Shown here: in pieces, positions 42,444-53,251 of the stretch
How positions within the stretch are numbered: the first letter of the stretch is position 1
Layout: the number at the start of each line of letters is the position of its first letter
Source: Perkinsus marinus ATCC 50983
Taxonomy: Eukaryota > Perkinsozoa > Perkinsida > Perkinsidae
Assembly (NCBI RefSeq): GCF_000006405.1
Contig: NW_003204538.1
Span: 58,189 to 122,188, forward strand
Length of the DNA: 64,000 bases
Direction of reading: 5' to 3'
Translations under genes and position numbers: made by a program
The notes under the pieces: model-generated
Database searches by the model: none
Told to the model about the DNA's origin: nothing
What the model saw: only the letters and a program-made list of their open reading frames with translations

Positions 42444-43775
42444 TTGATTAATAGCCTGACGGGGAAGGCTTATAGACTCCTTTCTAAGCAAAGCTTCGCC
42501 CCATCTTTAACTGATGAGGCGGTCGAACGAGAAATTTGGCTACGTCTCCATAGGTCTTTTGGCCAAGGAGAGAAGCAAAGCTTCAAGAAGCTGGTTGCCA
42601 TGCAATTCCGCATTGGCCAAGATACCGTGGGTTGTTATGGAGCCGATGTGCGACACAATACAGTGTTGGCATTCAGATATCTCGATACCGCTTCCCATGA
42701 GAGGATTGCGGCGACCTTCTATTGGAATACACTGCCTCAGACGCAAACGGTGCGTCAGAGCTATGGTCTCTGGTCTTTCTTGGAACCCAAGAAGAGGACC
42801 CTCACGAAAGCTATTGATCTCACCAGGCCTCTATTTGAGGTAGACGAGACTGGTGGTGGTCCTACTCAAGCAGGAGGCCCAGAGGAATTCAGCGCGGTAG
42901 TTGCCGCCCCAGGAAAGGGCCAGCAGCCTCAGAAGGGCAATTCTAAAGGCTGGAGATCTTCTAAAGGCTGGAATCAGAGGTGGTCCTTTGGCAAGAGGAA
43001 CCAACCTCAAAAAGGAAAAGGCCAGTCCAAGGGACATGGCAAAGGAAAAGGATATCGTAGCACTCCTTATCCTCAGTATGGATATGATCAGTGTTACAGC
43101 TGTGGTGGCTATGGCCATAGAGCCAATGTGTGTCCTTCGAGGAAACCACAGGAGAGCCACCCAGGAGATAGGCAAGTGAGAAGCTCAGCTTCTAGTATCT
43201 TGCTCATCGAGTTAGAGGGTTATTATTTCCTCATTGACTCTGGATGCTCGATGTCTATCTTGTCATCCATTTCAGGCTTGAGTGGGAAGCCAAGTTCGGA
43301 TCGTACGAGGTCCATCACCACAATATTTCAAAAGTCATATCAATGTCAAGTATTGAATAACATCAGTCTACCAGGCGACTTTAAAGCCCTGTCGACTGTT
43401 GTGTTGAGAGGAGCACTGGTCACTGATCAACCGCTGGTTGCAGTCTGTCGGTGCAACACTGTAGCGACGGACAGAATCCTCCTTGCAGGATCCTCCTTTC
43501 TTGGATTAGATTGGATCAGAGCTATAGGGGGAATATCTATCAGTTTTATTGATAGCAATGAGCCTATCATACAAATCAAAGCCAATAGTAAGTCTGCTGA
43601 ATCATATGTCGAGATCTTCAACGACATTGTCAATACAATATTGTACACGAATGACACAGCAAAGTGTCACGTGGGGATCCAAGTCACGGATGGACCATCC
43701 GGGATGGTGCTTACAGTGAGAAAGCTGGAGAAGGCGACTGTATTTCAGAGTCACGCGTTCACCACGGGAGGTTAG
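42444..43775 (+). CDS. Element C gag C-terminal part and protease
   Basis: A 443-codon frame. The capsid end is at residues 1-130, then a Gly/Lys/Gln-rich basic linker ('KGKGQSKGHGKGKGYRS'), one CCHC knuckle 'CYSCGGYGHRANVC' near residue 215, and an aspartic protease with active site 'YYFLIDSGCSMSILSS' near residue 260 and a later 'ILLAGSSFLGLDWIRAIGG'. The open frame begins upstream of the listed ATG, which is internal to gag. Its end overlaps the pol frame by 112 bases in the -1 relation, as in element B. Confidence 0.8.
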   Translation: MINSLTGKAYRLLSKQSFAPSLTDEAVEREIWLRLHRSFGQGEKQSFKKLVAMQFRIGQDTVGCYGADVRHNTVLAFRYLDTASHERIAATFYWNTLPQTQTVRQSYGLWSFLEPKKRTLTKAIDLTRPLFEVDETGGGPTQAGGPEEFSAVVAAPGKGQQPQKGNSKGWRSSKGWNQRWSFGKRNQPQKGKGQSKGHGKGKGYRSTPYPQYGYDQCYSCGGYGHRANVCPSRKPQESHPGDRQVRSSASSILLIELEGYYFLIDSGCSMSILSSISGLSGKPSSDRTRSITTIFQKSYQCQVLNNISLPGDFKALSTVVLRGALVTDQPLVAVCRCNTVATDRILLAGSSFLGLDWIRAIGGISISFIDSNEPIIQIKANSKSAESYVEIFNDIVNTILYTNDTAKCHVGIQVTDGPSGMVLTVRKLEKATVFQSHAFTTGG

Positions 43776-45592
43776 TTACCCGTGAGTTACATGCCTCAGA
43801 TGTAACTGCGCGTCGTCTCGGTGATCCAGAGAGCGACGAAGGAGCAGTGTGGGAGCTACAATGGCATTGGGTGACTAATAAGGAATCACCTAGGCACATT
43901 ATGCCACCAGATTATGATGTATTTGAGAGAAAGTCACCAGATATAATGGAGTTGTTTAAAGATGCCATCGGATTGTGGAAAGAATCTGGCCTCATAGAGG
44001 AAACGCCTCTCACTGAATTGAAGGCTTCGCACCCACTACTATGTGTTGAACAGTTACACAAGCCTACAACACCAGTTCGGCCATTTTGCGACATGCGCTG
44101 GGCCAATGAGATGATCAAAAGTACGCCAAATGAGAAGAGAGATTCTCCGCTTGCTTGCATCGAGAATCTCAGACGTTGGCGCTCATACCAAGTTGAGGCC
44201 CCTGATGAGCTTGTTATTATAGATTTGAAAAAGGCGTACTTGTGTATATTTGTTGAAAACGACCAATCCTATTGGTTAGGGACCCGATTGAGATGGGAGC
44301 CTCATACGGCTTACCGTATGGTCAGAATGCCATTCGGGCTCAATGTAGCTCCGAAGACACTGGCACTGATCTTAGATGATATAAGAAAAGAGTGTATCCC
44401 TTTGACGGCGATCTTTGATATGTATGTCGACGATATCATAACACAGCGGTCTTATGCTCAACTCATCCGGGATACATTGAAGAAAAACGGATTTCCTACC
44501 AAAGAACCTACTGCTCTCCTGGACAGCAGAGAGTTAGGTCTCGAATGTCAAAAGGATGGTGCTTGGCGTCGTAGAGGTCAATTGCCTATCTTTAATACAG
44601 ATAATTGTACCCGCAGGGAGATCCATAAATGGGCAGGGAAATTCACAGCCCATTACCCTATTGCAAAATGGGCGAGACCCGCAGCAGCTTCCCTAAAGAG
44701 ATTGGCTACCCTCAGAAAGCCTAAACAAGACCTTCTGTGCGATGTGGCTGTGGATGACAGTATTCGCATTGCATGCGAAAAGCTCGTAAATGAGATCAAC
44801 GAGCAAGGTGATCCCATAGGCGGGACGTGGAGCTATGATAAACATCTGGATTGGGTAGTATATACAGACGCAAGTCAACATGCGTTGGGTGTTGTACTAA
44901 CTATAGGAGGTGTTTATGTCGAGGACTTCACAAAACTAAGAAGCCTCAGAGATAAACGTCATATCAACCTGGCAGAGTCGGAAGCCGCCATATACGGCAT
45001 CCAACTTGTCGGCAAATATATAGCCGCTCTTAAACTGGAATCGGGCAGAAAAGTGACTCTGAGATGTGATAGTAAGAGTGTTGTGGCCTGGATAACACGC
45101 CACCAGGAACGTCATTGGAGGGTGGTCCATGGCCTCAATTCCACATTGATGGAGAGTCGGCTAATAACATTTCAATCTACGTGTATGGCTCTCGGCATTG
45201 AGTTCGAAGTCGAGTTGATATCGACTGATAAAAATCTGGCGGATGAGCTCAGTCGTCCTCCTGCCTATTGTATTCCTCCGAAAAATATAGATGAGGAGGG
45301 AGAATACGATGATCTCATTGCGGCTCTACTACAAACGACCCAGACGGATCCACGAGCTGACGAAAGGGACGAGCACGGAAGGCTCATGATGTCGTGGGGA
45401 TCCGAACTGAGATACGTAGCAACTGTGCTACATGAGCATGAAGGCTCCAAGTCATTGTTCGAACGCATGAGGCGCATCATCAGATGCCCTCAGTTACGGC
45501 AGCATTGCAACGAATTTGTTGCATGTCTGTTCCACAAGAAAAATCACAAAAGCTGCCACAGCTCAGCTTGGTATAGAGTTCGGCCAATGTGA
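43664..45592 (+). CDS. Element C reverse transcriptase-RNase H
   Basis: A 642-codon frame with intact motifs: 'VRPFCDMRWANEMI', motif A 'LVIIDLKKAYLCIFVEN', motif B 'RMPFGLNVAPKTLALIL', motif C 'DMYVDDIITQR' (canonical YVDD). RNase H has all four acidic sites: 'WVVYTDASQHALGV', 'NLAESEAAIYGI', 'LRCDSKSVVAW' and 'NLADELSRPP'. The frame ends in the integrase zinc-binding region, where a frameshift transfers homology to the frame beginning at 45516. Start by -1 frameshift from gag-protease is likely. Confidence 0.88.
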   Translation: MSRGDPSHGWTIRDGAYSEKAGEGDCISESRVHHGRLVTRELHASDVTARRLGDPESDEGAVWELQWHWVTNKESPRHIMPPDYDVFERKSPDIMELFKDAIGLWKESGLIEETPLTELKASHPLLCVEQLHKPTTPVRPFCDMRWANEMIKSTPNEKRDSPLACIENLRRWRSYQVEAPDELVIIDLKKAYLCIFVENDQSYWLGTRLRWEPHTAYRMVRMPFGLNVAPKTLALILDDIRKECIPLTAIFDMYVDDIITQRSYAQLIRDTLKKNGFPTKEPTALLDSRELGLECQKDGAWRRRGQLPIFNTDNCTRREIHKWAGKFTAHYPIAKWARPAAASLKRLATLRKPKQDLLCDVAVDDSIRIACEKLVNEINEQGDPIGGTWSYDKHLDWVVYTDASQHALGVVLTIGGVYVEDFTKLRSLRDKRHINLAESEAAIYGIQLVGKYIAALKLESGRKVTLRCDSKSVVAWITRHQERHWRVVHGLNSTLMESRLITFQSTCMALGIEFEVELISTDKNLADELSRPPAYCIPPKNIDEEGEYDDLIAALLQTTQTDPRADERDEHGRLMMSWGSELRYVATVLHEHEGSKSLFERMRRIIRCPQLRQHCNEFVACLFHKKNHKSCHSSAWYRVRPM

Positions 45593-46399
45593 GTTGAGAG
45601 CTCAGCGTCCTTGGCAAATGGTTCATATGGACATAAGTGGTCCATTTAATAACGCCTTGGACACTATGTACGTGATAGCCTTAGTTGACAATTGGAGCTC
45701 TTATACGATAACTCGGATAGTTTTGAATACGCCGACTACCGAGGACTGTTTAGCACTGTTCAGGGTAGTGGATGCAACATTCAACACTACACCTGAGGGC
45801 ATACATACCGATAACGGTTCCCAATTCATTTCTACTGCGTTTGCAGATGCGATGAGTTCGGTCTCGTGTCGGCACGTTTGCTCCCAGTCTTCAGTTCCTG
45901 GTGTAATGGCAAATGCGAGAGAATGTTTCGCAATATTAACGAGAGGATTCGCTGCCAAAAGAATCCTAACGAGTTATCGTTTCTCACATTCAAACAAGTA
46001 GTGGTACGCGCCACTCAGCTGTTCAATACTGCCATTAGTGGTCGAACTACATATTCTCCGCATGAGATGATATTCACTTACGAGCCTTGGATACTTCCCA
46101 GACTTCCGGCGAAATACAGGCCTGGAAAGAGTTACGTCGAGTCGCAGCCTAATATTGATCCCCAATTACCCGCTAAAGGCGATTTGTGGTTGATGAGGAA
46201 AATGCCGCGAGGCAAAAAATACGAGCGACCGTATATTGTCGTTCGGATCTTGAACCAATTGTCGGCACTCATTTACAGAGTCCTCACGCCTGATTTGCGT
46301 AAGCGTGTCGTACACTTGAAATATTTAAAACGCGTTTCTCAAGCTGCTCTCGAAAAATTTGATGCGTCTCAAAAACCACCGATGCCGGATGTATCGTAA
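45516..46399 (+). pseudogene. Element C integrase (split by a frameshift)
   Basis: The first frame (45516-46001) carries two catalytic aspartates, in 'WQMVHMDISGPFN' and 'EGIHTDNGSQFISTAF'. The second (45866-46399) carries the glutamate in 'SSWCNGKCERMFRNINERIR', then 'TTYSPHEMIFTYEPW' and a C-terminal module ('KGDLWLMRKMPRGKKYERPY'). All three DDE residues are present but in two frames, so this copy cannot make a full integrase without repair or recoding. Confidence 0.8.
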
Positions 46400-46423
46400 G
46401 TCGTAACTTCCGGCAGGGGGGCG

Positions 46424-46556
46424 TGTAGTGGTCGTTGTACGTGGCGTGTGCGCACAATAGCTAATGTACCGATTATCGATTATTGATCGGCGGCTGACAC
46501 GGCCGATTCCCTTGCTCTCCCAGCATGTTGAGTTCGAGAGATCAGCAACCTCAACA
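46424..46556 (+). repeat. Element C 3' LTR
   Basis: 133 bp, three differences from the 5' LTR, preceded by a GGGGGG-containing polypurine tract. Confidence 0.9.
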
Positions 46557-46561
46557 GCGCT

Positions 46562-47860
46562 CTGCACAGCTGTTGTCCGGTCTGGTGCAACGAGCTTATT
46601 GGTGGCCTATATTGCGCAAAGACTACACTACTAGGCCTTCGTGAGAAACTATGAAGTGTGCCAGCGCTCCACCAGATGTGCGTCAAATATCTGTATTTCA
46701 AGGTCTGGACAGCAAGTTCCACTCCCTTGGTATTCGGTTGGACCGAACGTCTTTTCGTTCGGTGGGGAACCGGGATCCGGGTTGGATCTGCATTGGTCCA
46801 ATGCCATTGGACGGCAAAGATGACTACAACATGCGCTTTCACTGAGTCTACCGTGTTGGTTCCCCTACTTCAGCCTGTTTATTCCGCCTGTATTGTCAAT
46901 GCTTATTTGCATGCTTTTAGCTTCTATGGTTATCCGCGGCATCTTCGGTGTGATGGAGGAGCGAACCTTGTATCACAAAATGTGAACTCTTGTCTCTTAG
47001 CTCATGGAGTGGGTAATGCAGTGACCGTCGGTCATTCACCAACATGGTGACACCATGGACAGGCGGATATTATGAAGGAAGGCATAGAGATTTGGCTGTT
47101 ACTTCGAAGAAGTTTCTGTTCGATCTCAAATATGGAACTGGTGCGATGTATGTGAACTCTCCGTATGATTTGGCTGCTATGTTGCAGGATCAGCTAAATA
47201 GTTATAGTATAGATTGCCGTGGTGCTCGTGGTATGACTTCCCAAATGCGTATGACTGGCACTATCCCCAGATCACCTGCTTCCCTAGATGATGTTGCCCC
47301 GAGAGATATTTGGTCCTCATAAGGCATCTTTGGCGAGATCAAATTGAAGGAAGCCTCTGGTGAGTGTGTAGCTCTTCGAAAAGCTAAGGTAGTCGAAGTT
47401 CTGGGTAAACGAGAGATGAATGTCTTCGTGATTTAAATCCCCTGATTTTTATTCGGAGTAGTTTGAATTAATTAAACCCTTGCTAGGAAGCAAACCGAAG
47501 AGCTGCTCAAGATTGATGACAGCGTGTTGTTAGGTGAACCTTGTCCCAGCAAGTCTGCTCCTCCGAAGAGCAAACTTGAAGCCTCCTCGTTGGTACAAGT
47601 GAAGTTGCTGGTGTGCGAGGTCTAAAGTGTATTGCGAATAATGACGATGGAAGCCCTAGGGAGCTGCATCTGCGTTATGTGAGGAAGTTTAAGAGTGGTA
47701 AGGGAGCCCAACCCGTTACAACTTCTAAAAGACATCGACGATCTCAGATCGTCCTGATGATCACGAAGATGGTGATCAAGATGATGAGAGTCCTACAACT
47801 CCTAATGTGGTGCGTACAAGACCAGCTCGTAAGTGCTCTAGAATGATTAGCTATGCGCAT
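46562..47860 (+). pseudogene. Element E: degenerate integrase
   Basis: Broken plus-strand frames resemble element B integrase: 'GWICIGPMPLDG' for the first Asp region (Asp lost), 'YPRHLRCDGGANLVSQ' for the second Asp, and 'PWTGGYYEGRHRDLAVTSKK' aligned with element B 'PWTLGWVETRHRVINSTL' for the Glu. 'LHLRYVRKFKSG' near 47670 resembles the end of the C-terminal module ('HHIKNLKLF'). At least four frame changes and stops occur. Element C interrupts its left side, so E is older. Confidence 0.65.
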
Positions 47861-48900
47861 CAACTGTAATTGACTATTGATATGTGCTCGCGTCGTTACA
47901 TTATATACGGCGCGAAGTGGTCTCTATATCGAACCAGAGTAGCGTTCTCAATGAAGTGAGTGATTAGGCCAAAGGCTTTGGCGCATTGAACGTTGACTGG
48001 TTGGCAATGTCGCGCACATTTATGAATCCAGCCTTAGCTGGATGGCGCCTCGCTTTCGAGCTGAGCTCATCTGACAGATGAGGTTAGCTGGGGAGAGTGA
48101 TGGGTGGATGTCCCTCATCCGCTGATGGGACGGTATCCCATCCGATGGAGAGGCTAGCTTTATAAGGGCTGGGTTAATATCTTTTACGAGGCACTGATAT
48201 TGTGTGTTTCGGCAGCTTATTTACCGGTTCGTTAGTTTGAGTTAGAGCCTTCCACGTGTTCGACCTCTCCAAATTCTGAGTTCGAATTATCAGTTCCGAG
48301 TTCCGACGCTGGGTGAGCAAATTCCGAGCGGTATTACTTCTCTTAGTCTACCTTCTCTGAAAGATGTAATTGCCAGTATGCTGTCCGAGCAGTTGCCGGA
48401 CACGTTCAACTTCTCCAACTCGCTACCGGGACTTGAAAACTTCGTTCTCGCTTCCAAGGAAAATCGTTCCATTGTGAAATCGTTCCGTTTCATGTTTATA
48501 CTTCTGTAGCACCAATGACTTGAATGTAAGACTAGACTTATTGACTTGGAATGTCAAGTAGCTCAAACTCTAGGAGTTTAGAGTGTGAAGGCTGGTGTCG
48601 TGAGCGTGTTCGTGCTCGGAGGTAGTCTCACGGTGAGACTCTCACCTCCATTCTATCATTCTCTTCTTTTCCAACTCATTAACCTGCTCCTTGGATTGCC
48701 ACTCTAGATCCTCGGTGGTGTCCGAGACGCTTTGCTCTATAGCTGCGTGCGAATTGCGTAAGCCTAACTGACTTGTATGACAGAACTCATGGATAGATGG
48801 TGTCCTCCTGTTGTGGGAGAGTCACGAATTGAACTCAACTGATCTTTCTATTGCTCCTAAAGTGAGGTCTCCGATGTAGATCCTAGGAGCACTCCTGGTA
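47861..48900. other. No supported gene
   Basis: Possibly the 3' end of element E. A 17-bp odd palindrome, agtctcac-g-gtgagact, lies near 48624-48640, and a gatggga/tcccatc stem near 48125-48145. No coding region is recognised. Confidence 0.4.
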
Positions 48901-49000
48901 NNNNNNNNNNNNNNNNNNNNNNNNNNNNNNNNNNNNNNNNNNNNNNNNNNNNNNNNNNNNNNNNNNNNNNNNNNNNNNNNNNNNNNNNNNNNNNNNNNNN
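48901..49000. other. Assembly gap (100 N)
   Basis: Exactly 100 N. It lies about 1.2 kb before the change from the retroelement compartment to the AT-rich gene compartment. Confidence 0.98.
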
Positions 49001-50205
49001 GATGTCACTCGTGAGTCGACACGCAAGCCCTGCCATAACGCGGAGGCTAGAGGTTTCACTTACAGTGTTCCGCGGTGAAACAGTTGCAGACCCGTCTTGA
49101 GCGATACATCCGTGTACCGAAACTATTTATGTGAACTTGCAAGTGAGAGCTCGTAATATTGAAGGAATAGTTACCTCTGCAAAACTGATAGATCTATCCA
49201 GATGTCTCGTACTGATACGAAAACATCACTTCTTGCGGAAGCTCCCGGCAAGCTTTCTTCCGCAATGCAATACGAAGGAGAAGCGACACTCTACCATTTG
49301 GCTCTACCACTGAAGTACTCAGATCACAACAACCGTTTGGTGATTGGTTTTTGTGAGTCATAAAATGTCGTCGAACTTGCTAATCATCGATGGAGTTGTA
49401 CTCCTCCCTGTAAAATGCTGCTACTGGCAGTTTGTTTTGCCATCAAGCGATCGATCCTCCGAAAGGGTGTTTCAAAACGTCGTGGACAACTTGAAGACCC
49501 TGGAATTTCTAAACTACGTAGTTTGTGACAAGTTGCGGAGCGAGCGACGCGAGCGGAGTATACACCGCAACAACAGGCACTTTCGCGTTGTGCGTGCGTG
49601 CAGAACTATTCTGGCTTAACTATGAAGCGTGGGATACTATCACATAGATCAAACGACTCCTCTATATGAGCAGGTGTTTGGAAAAATCGGAAAACTCGAT
49701 TATGCGAACAGCTCGAAGAGATATGCACGAAAAACTTTAATGATGGAGAAATGTCCTACCCAGGAATCGAACCGGGGAGCTATGTAAAATTCATTGATTG
49801 AGTCCATGGACGTGGACTCAGTAAGCTCCGCCCCTTTGTCACGAAGGCCTAGTTCTCAAACCTTTGAGAGCCGTTCCATAATGATCTCAGATGTCGAAAA
49901 CCTGTGAACATTGTGCTTTGGAGAAGGAAAAGAATTGAGTGGTACACATGGTCTTCAACGTGCTGTTAATTGTGGGCCCCCACTCACATTGATGGTGGAC
50001 ATGAAAAACTTTCAAGAAGTACTACTATTACTACAAGAAGATGCTGAGAGGCGGCAGTTACTACTATTATAACTCAATACGCCGACGATAATGGTAATAG
50101 CCTTATTCCTTTAGCATCACAAGCCGTAGTAGTCCTCATTACATCATCAACAATAACAACTGCTAATCATTGATGTTATAACTCCTTGTTGATGTTGTTG
50201 TTACC
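49001..50205. other. Transition region, no supported gene
   Basis: Short frames (49131-49313, 49344-49619) have no recognisable content. 49754-49785 resembles the T-arm and 3' acceptor of a tRNA on the minus strand, but no matching 5' half was found. From about 50000 the sequence becomes rich in ACT/ATT triplets as in the gene compartment. Confidence 0.45.
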
Positions 50206-50211
50206 AGACGT

Positions 50212-51166
50212 CTACCATTGATCAGCACTGGCAGCAGCCCAATCACCACCAGTAGCTCCAGTCCATTCCTCACCCTCCTCGAAGTAAGCAGCATTAGCAG
50301 CAGTACCCTCAACACCAGTAGTAGCAGTAGCAGCAGCCATACCAGTAGCCTCGACCATAGTGTTCTTAGAAGCCTCATAGGCAGCAGCCTCAGCAGCCAT
50401 ACGCTCTTGACGTTCGATCTCTTCAGGATCTCTCCAGAAGAAGGAATCAACCATAACTTCCCATTCAACACCACGAGGGATCTTACCACGTAGCATCAAT
50501 ACCTCACGAGCAAGTAGATAATAAAGAAGAGCAATACTCTCTTTACCCTTATTATTGCATGGTATGGCAATATCTACGAAATCAAGAGGGGAATCGGTAT
50601 CACATAAAGCAATAACAGGTATGTTAGCATAGGCAGCCTCCTTGATAGCTTGAGAATCGGTACGAGGATCAGTAACAATCAATAGACGAGGCTCAGTGAA
50701 CTTAGGAGTTATCTGATTAGTAAGGGAACCAGGAGTCCAACGTCCAGCAACAGCAGTAGCACCAATAAAGTTAGCAAGCTTAAGAACAGCACGAGAACCA
50801 TAAGGACGCTGTGATACAACCATAATATCTTTAGGGTTCTCAATGGTAACCATAACACGGGCAGCAGCCATAAGCTTCTCCCAAGTCTTACCTAAAATAT
50901 AATAACAAAACTACTGGATGATGAGGATGATGATGATATTACCCAAGTTAATGATATTGATACCATCCTTATTACGCTTGAACACGTAACGCTTCATACG
51001 ATAATCCAAGTTACGAGTACCAAGATGGGTCTAATAGCAATGAGAGAATGATGATGATTAACTACGATTTTATTATTATTATTACACTGCAGACCAACAT
51101 CTTCTGGATATCTTCCTCCTTCTGAGTAGTAGGATCATAGACAGCAGCAGCAACGGGATCAGCCAT
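50212..51166 (-). CDS. RPSA: 40S ribosomal protein SA (uS2)
   Basis: Three exons: 51166-51086, 51030-50943 and 50891-50212. Introns are 55 and 51 bp with GT-AG ends. Exon 1 starts '[20 protein letters not shown]'. Exon 2 gives '[20 protein letters not shown]'. Exon 3 gives '[20 protein letters not shown]', '[20 protein letters not shown]', '[12 protein letters not shown]', '[20 protein letters not shown]' and '[20 protein letters not shown]', all hallmark uS2 segments. The tail has acidic-Trp motifs ('EEWTGA', 'GGDWAA', 'DQW') like the C-terminus of eukaryotic SA. It belongs to the small ribosomal subunit near the mRNA exit. Length is about 281 residues, close to the family norm. Start chosen by the clean exon join and by alignment with known SA N-termini. 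Confidence 0.96.
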
Positions 51167-51362
51167 GTTGTTGTTGTTGATTGGCTTCTTGTTGATAATA
51201 AGAAACAACGGCTAATATGATAATAATAATACCCCATTGTGGTCCTAGGTATCCCGCCTACCCCCGCGCGGGCGCCCTGGACCCTACCATTAATCGATCA
51301 AGTGATCGATTAAGCTAGAATACCTTCATCCAAGATAGCAAGATCTCAAGAAGTTATACCAT

Positions 51363-51410
<48 letters not shown>

Positions 51411-52094
51411 AGATGATGGATGTCATAATATGATGATGATGATGATCGGGATGGTATTACTTGGTGTTCTACTATTCTCATTCTTCTCTTTGTTGTTCGA
51501 TATACTTACTGTTCCACCCTGTCGGCTATTATTCGTATACCCTAAATGTTGTTAATGTCATTATTATTGCCTATAATCTGGTAATAAGGATTCGTTATTA
51601 TTATCAACATGTTTGACGCCGACGACGACGACACAACATCATAATCCCTACTAACTTGAATAATACCAACTCAACAGTAATCAGTAATACTAATCGATAC
51701 CATCATCAATAACATTATTATTACTACTACTAATCCCCAAATAATAATAACACGATGCGTTTACATTACCAATAGAGGCAGCAGCAAAGTGTTGTTGAAC
51801 TACCAATCGTGGATAGCATCAATGATGATTATGATCATTCAAAAGAGCGCACCACCTCCACAAACCGCATATCTAATCTCAAAAACACTACTTGCTATTA
51901 CTTATGCTCATCGTCATAATAGTAAATAACATGTTATCGTATTTAGTAACAACTAGGTAACTGTTACTACTACTGTTTGCTACTGTCCCTCGACATACAT
52001 TAGTATGATGAGTAGTGAAGAATACGTGTATCATGAGTATAATCATTGTTCGCATTGTTGACCACCATAACACAATAGCTCTTCAAGCATCATC
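51167..52094. repeat. Intergenic: triplet repeats, GC-rich patch and 11-bp inverted repeat
   Basis: Between RPSA and the subunit c gene. A (CTA)n run lies at about 51365-51410. A GC-rich patch around 51255-51280 contains CCCGCGCGGG. Immediately after it, arms ttaatcgatca (51290-51300) and tgatcgattaa (51303-51313) form a perfect inverted repeat. The RPSA promoter should lie above 51166. No gene seen. Confidence 0.6.
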
Positions 52095-52844
52095 TTATTC
52101 GGAATAAAGCAGCACGCCCGCGATTAGGATAACCAGGATGGCCTGATGAAGATTATGATAATAAAGGCAGCAAAGGGTTCAAGGAGGAGGAGGATAGTAT
52201 ACTTACTAAGAACTCTAGAAAACCCATACCAATAAGGGTATAAGTGAAGAGATCCTCCTTCATACTAGGATTCCTCGCAATACCAACAACCAAAGCAGCG
52301 AACAACTGACCAATACCTTGAGCACAACCACCAACAGCAACAACAGCAATAGCTGCACCGAGAACTGAAGTACCTAATAATAATAATAAGGAAAATATTA
52401 AATAGTTAGCATCATTGGGAATAACAACAACAACGATGATGATAATCTTACCGGCACATCTTATTTGTTGAGAGTTATTGATACCAGTCAGAGAGCTTGA
52501 TACACCACAAGGTTGGCAACATGGGGACAACAAGTTGTTGTTAGAGTTCATGTTACGGTATGATGATACACCTGATTTAACAACAAGATTGGGGGGGACT
52601 GGAAAAGTACTAATGACTTACTCTTAGGGATCATCATAGGCTCCTTCCTCTGCATACTAGTAGTATTAGCAGCAGCAGCAGCAGTAGTGGTGGTATAACA
52701 AGCTGATGATGATGATAATGAACTTGGTGGTCTTGCCACCAAATTAGAGAAGCGATTTAAGACAGCAGCATGAGCATAGGTATATGATCCATTGAATATA
52801 CGGCCCATAGCACTAGTAGGAGCACTCGGCTTCATCATCATCAT
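52095..52844 (-). CDS. ATP9: Mitochondrial ATP synthase Fo subunit c (nuclear-encoded)
   Basis: Four exons: 52844-52622, 52571-52452, 52373-52207 and 52142-52095, all joined by GT-AG introns of 50-80 bp. Exons 1-2 encode a long basic, Ser/Thr-rich presequence ('LNRFSNLVARPPSSLSSSSA') suited to mitochondrial import. Exon 3 encodes helix 1 and the polar loop ('IGQLFAALVVGIARNPSMKE'), then helix 2 with 'DLFTYTLIGMGFLEF', where the Glu is the proton-binding carboxylate. Exon 4 completes the helix ('AILVILIAGVLLYSE'). Subunit c forms the rotating proton ring of the inner-membrane ATP synthase. Nuclear location is expected for myzozoan alveolates, whose mitochondrial genomes keep only a few genes. 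The exact start among the four consecutive ATGs is uncertain. Confidence 0.95.
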
Positions 52845-52893
52845 CAAACTAAAACAATGATACTCCTATTCATTACAACAACAACAACATAGC

Positions 52894-53250
52894 TTAAGCG
52901 AGCAGTATAATCGTATGTCGTTCATACACAGGTATAACAATACTGCTACAACCTACCTGTTCATCTGGATGCTTAGTATGAGTTGAAGAACGAGTGGTAG
53001 GAGGAGGAGGAGGAGAAGGGTAGAAAAATGGGTTAATAACTGCCGTACTGCAACAATAAGATGATCTAACAACTAAGTAGGTAATCGTGATAATGATGAT
53101 GATGCATGAAATTTGCAAGTAATATTATATCACCTAAATGCATGTAAGATATTGTCGTGCTGACAAGTCTGATGATGATGATCGCAACGATTTTAACAAC
53201 AATTGAATCGAGTATCGTCATCGTCATTATAATTATTAACATAAGCAAGT
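52894..53250 (-). other. Possible small exon or gene, unresolved
   Basis: An open minus-strand frame (52894-53118) contains a Pro run and 'TTRSSTHTKHPDEQ' directly followed by GTAGG, a possible donor. Upstream frames are isoleucine-rich triplet repeat. It could be a 5' exon of the subunit c gene or a separate short gene. Nothing is recognised. Confidence 0.25.
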
Positions 53251-53251
53251 A

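Larger units (their letters stand above)
41731..46561 (+). mobile_element. Element C: LTR retrotransposon with 5-bp target duplication
   Basis: Direct repeats 41736-41868 and 46424-46556 (133 bp each, TGTAG...ACA ends) differ at three positions. GCGCT flanks both ends (41731-41735, 46557-46561). Directly inside the 5' LTR is TGGTGCCCAGACCC (41869-41882), a good primer binding site, and GGCAGGGGGGCG precedes the 3' LTR. Order: gag, zinc knuckle, protease, RT, RNase H, integrase (Ty3/gypsy order). The frame is broken in gag (about 42255 and 42390) and twice in integrase (about 45520-45590 and 45870), so it is structurally complete but coding-defective. Confidence 0.92.

Noticed and set aside
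46641-46845. Several overlapping short ORFs after element C
   Set aside because: They are alternative frames of the decayed element E integrase.
49131-49619. Two short plus-strand ORFs before RPSA
   Set aside because: No recognisable features, unusual composition for this region and no supporting splice signals.
49754-49830. tRNA-like T-arm and acceptor on the minus strand (GGTTCGATTCC then GGGTAGGAC)
   Set aside because: No complementary 5' acceptor, D-arm or clear anticodon arm at the right distance, and the T-stem has a C-T mismatch. At most a tRNA-derived fragment.
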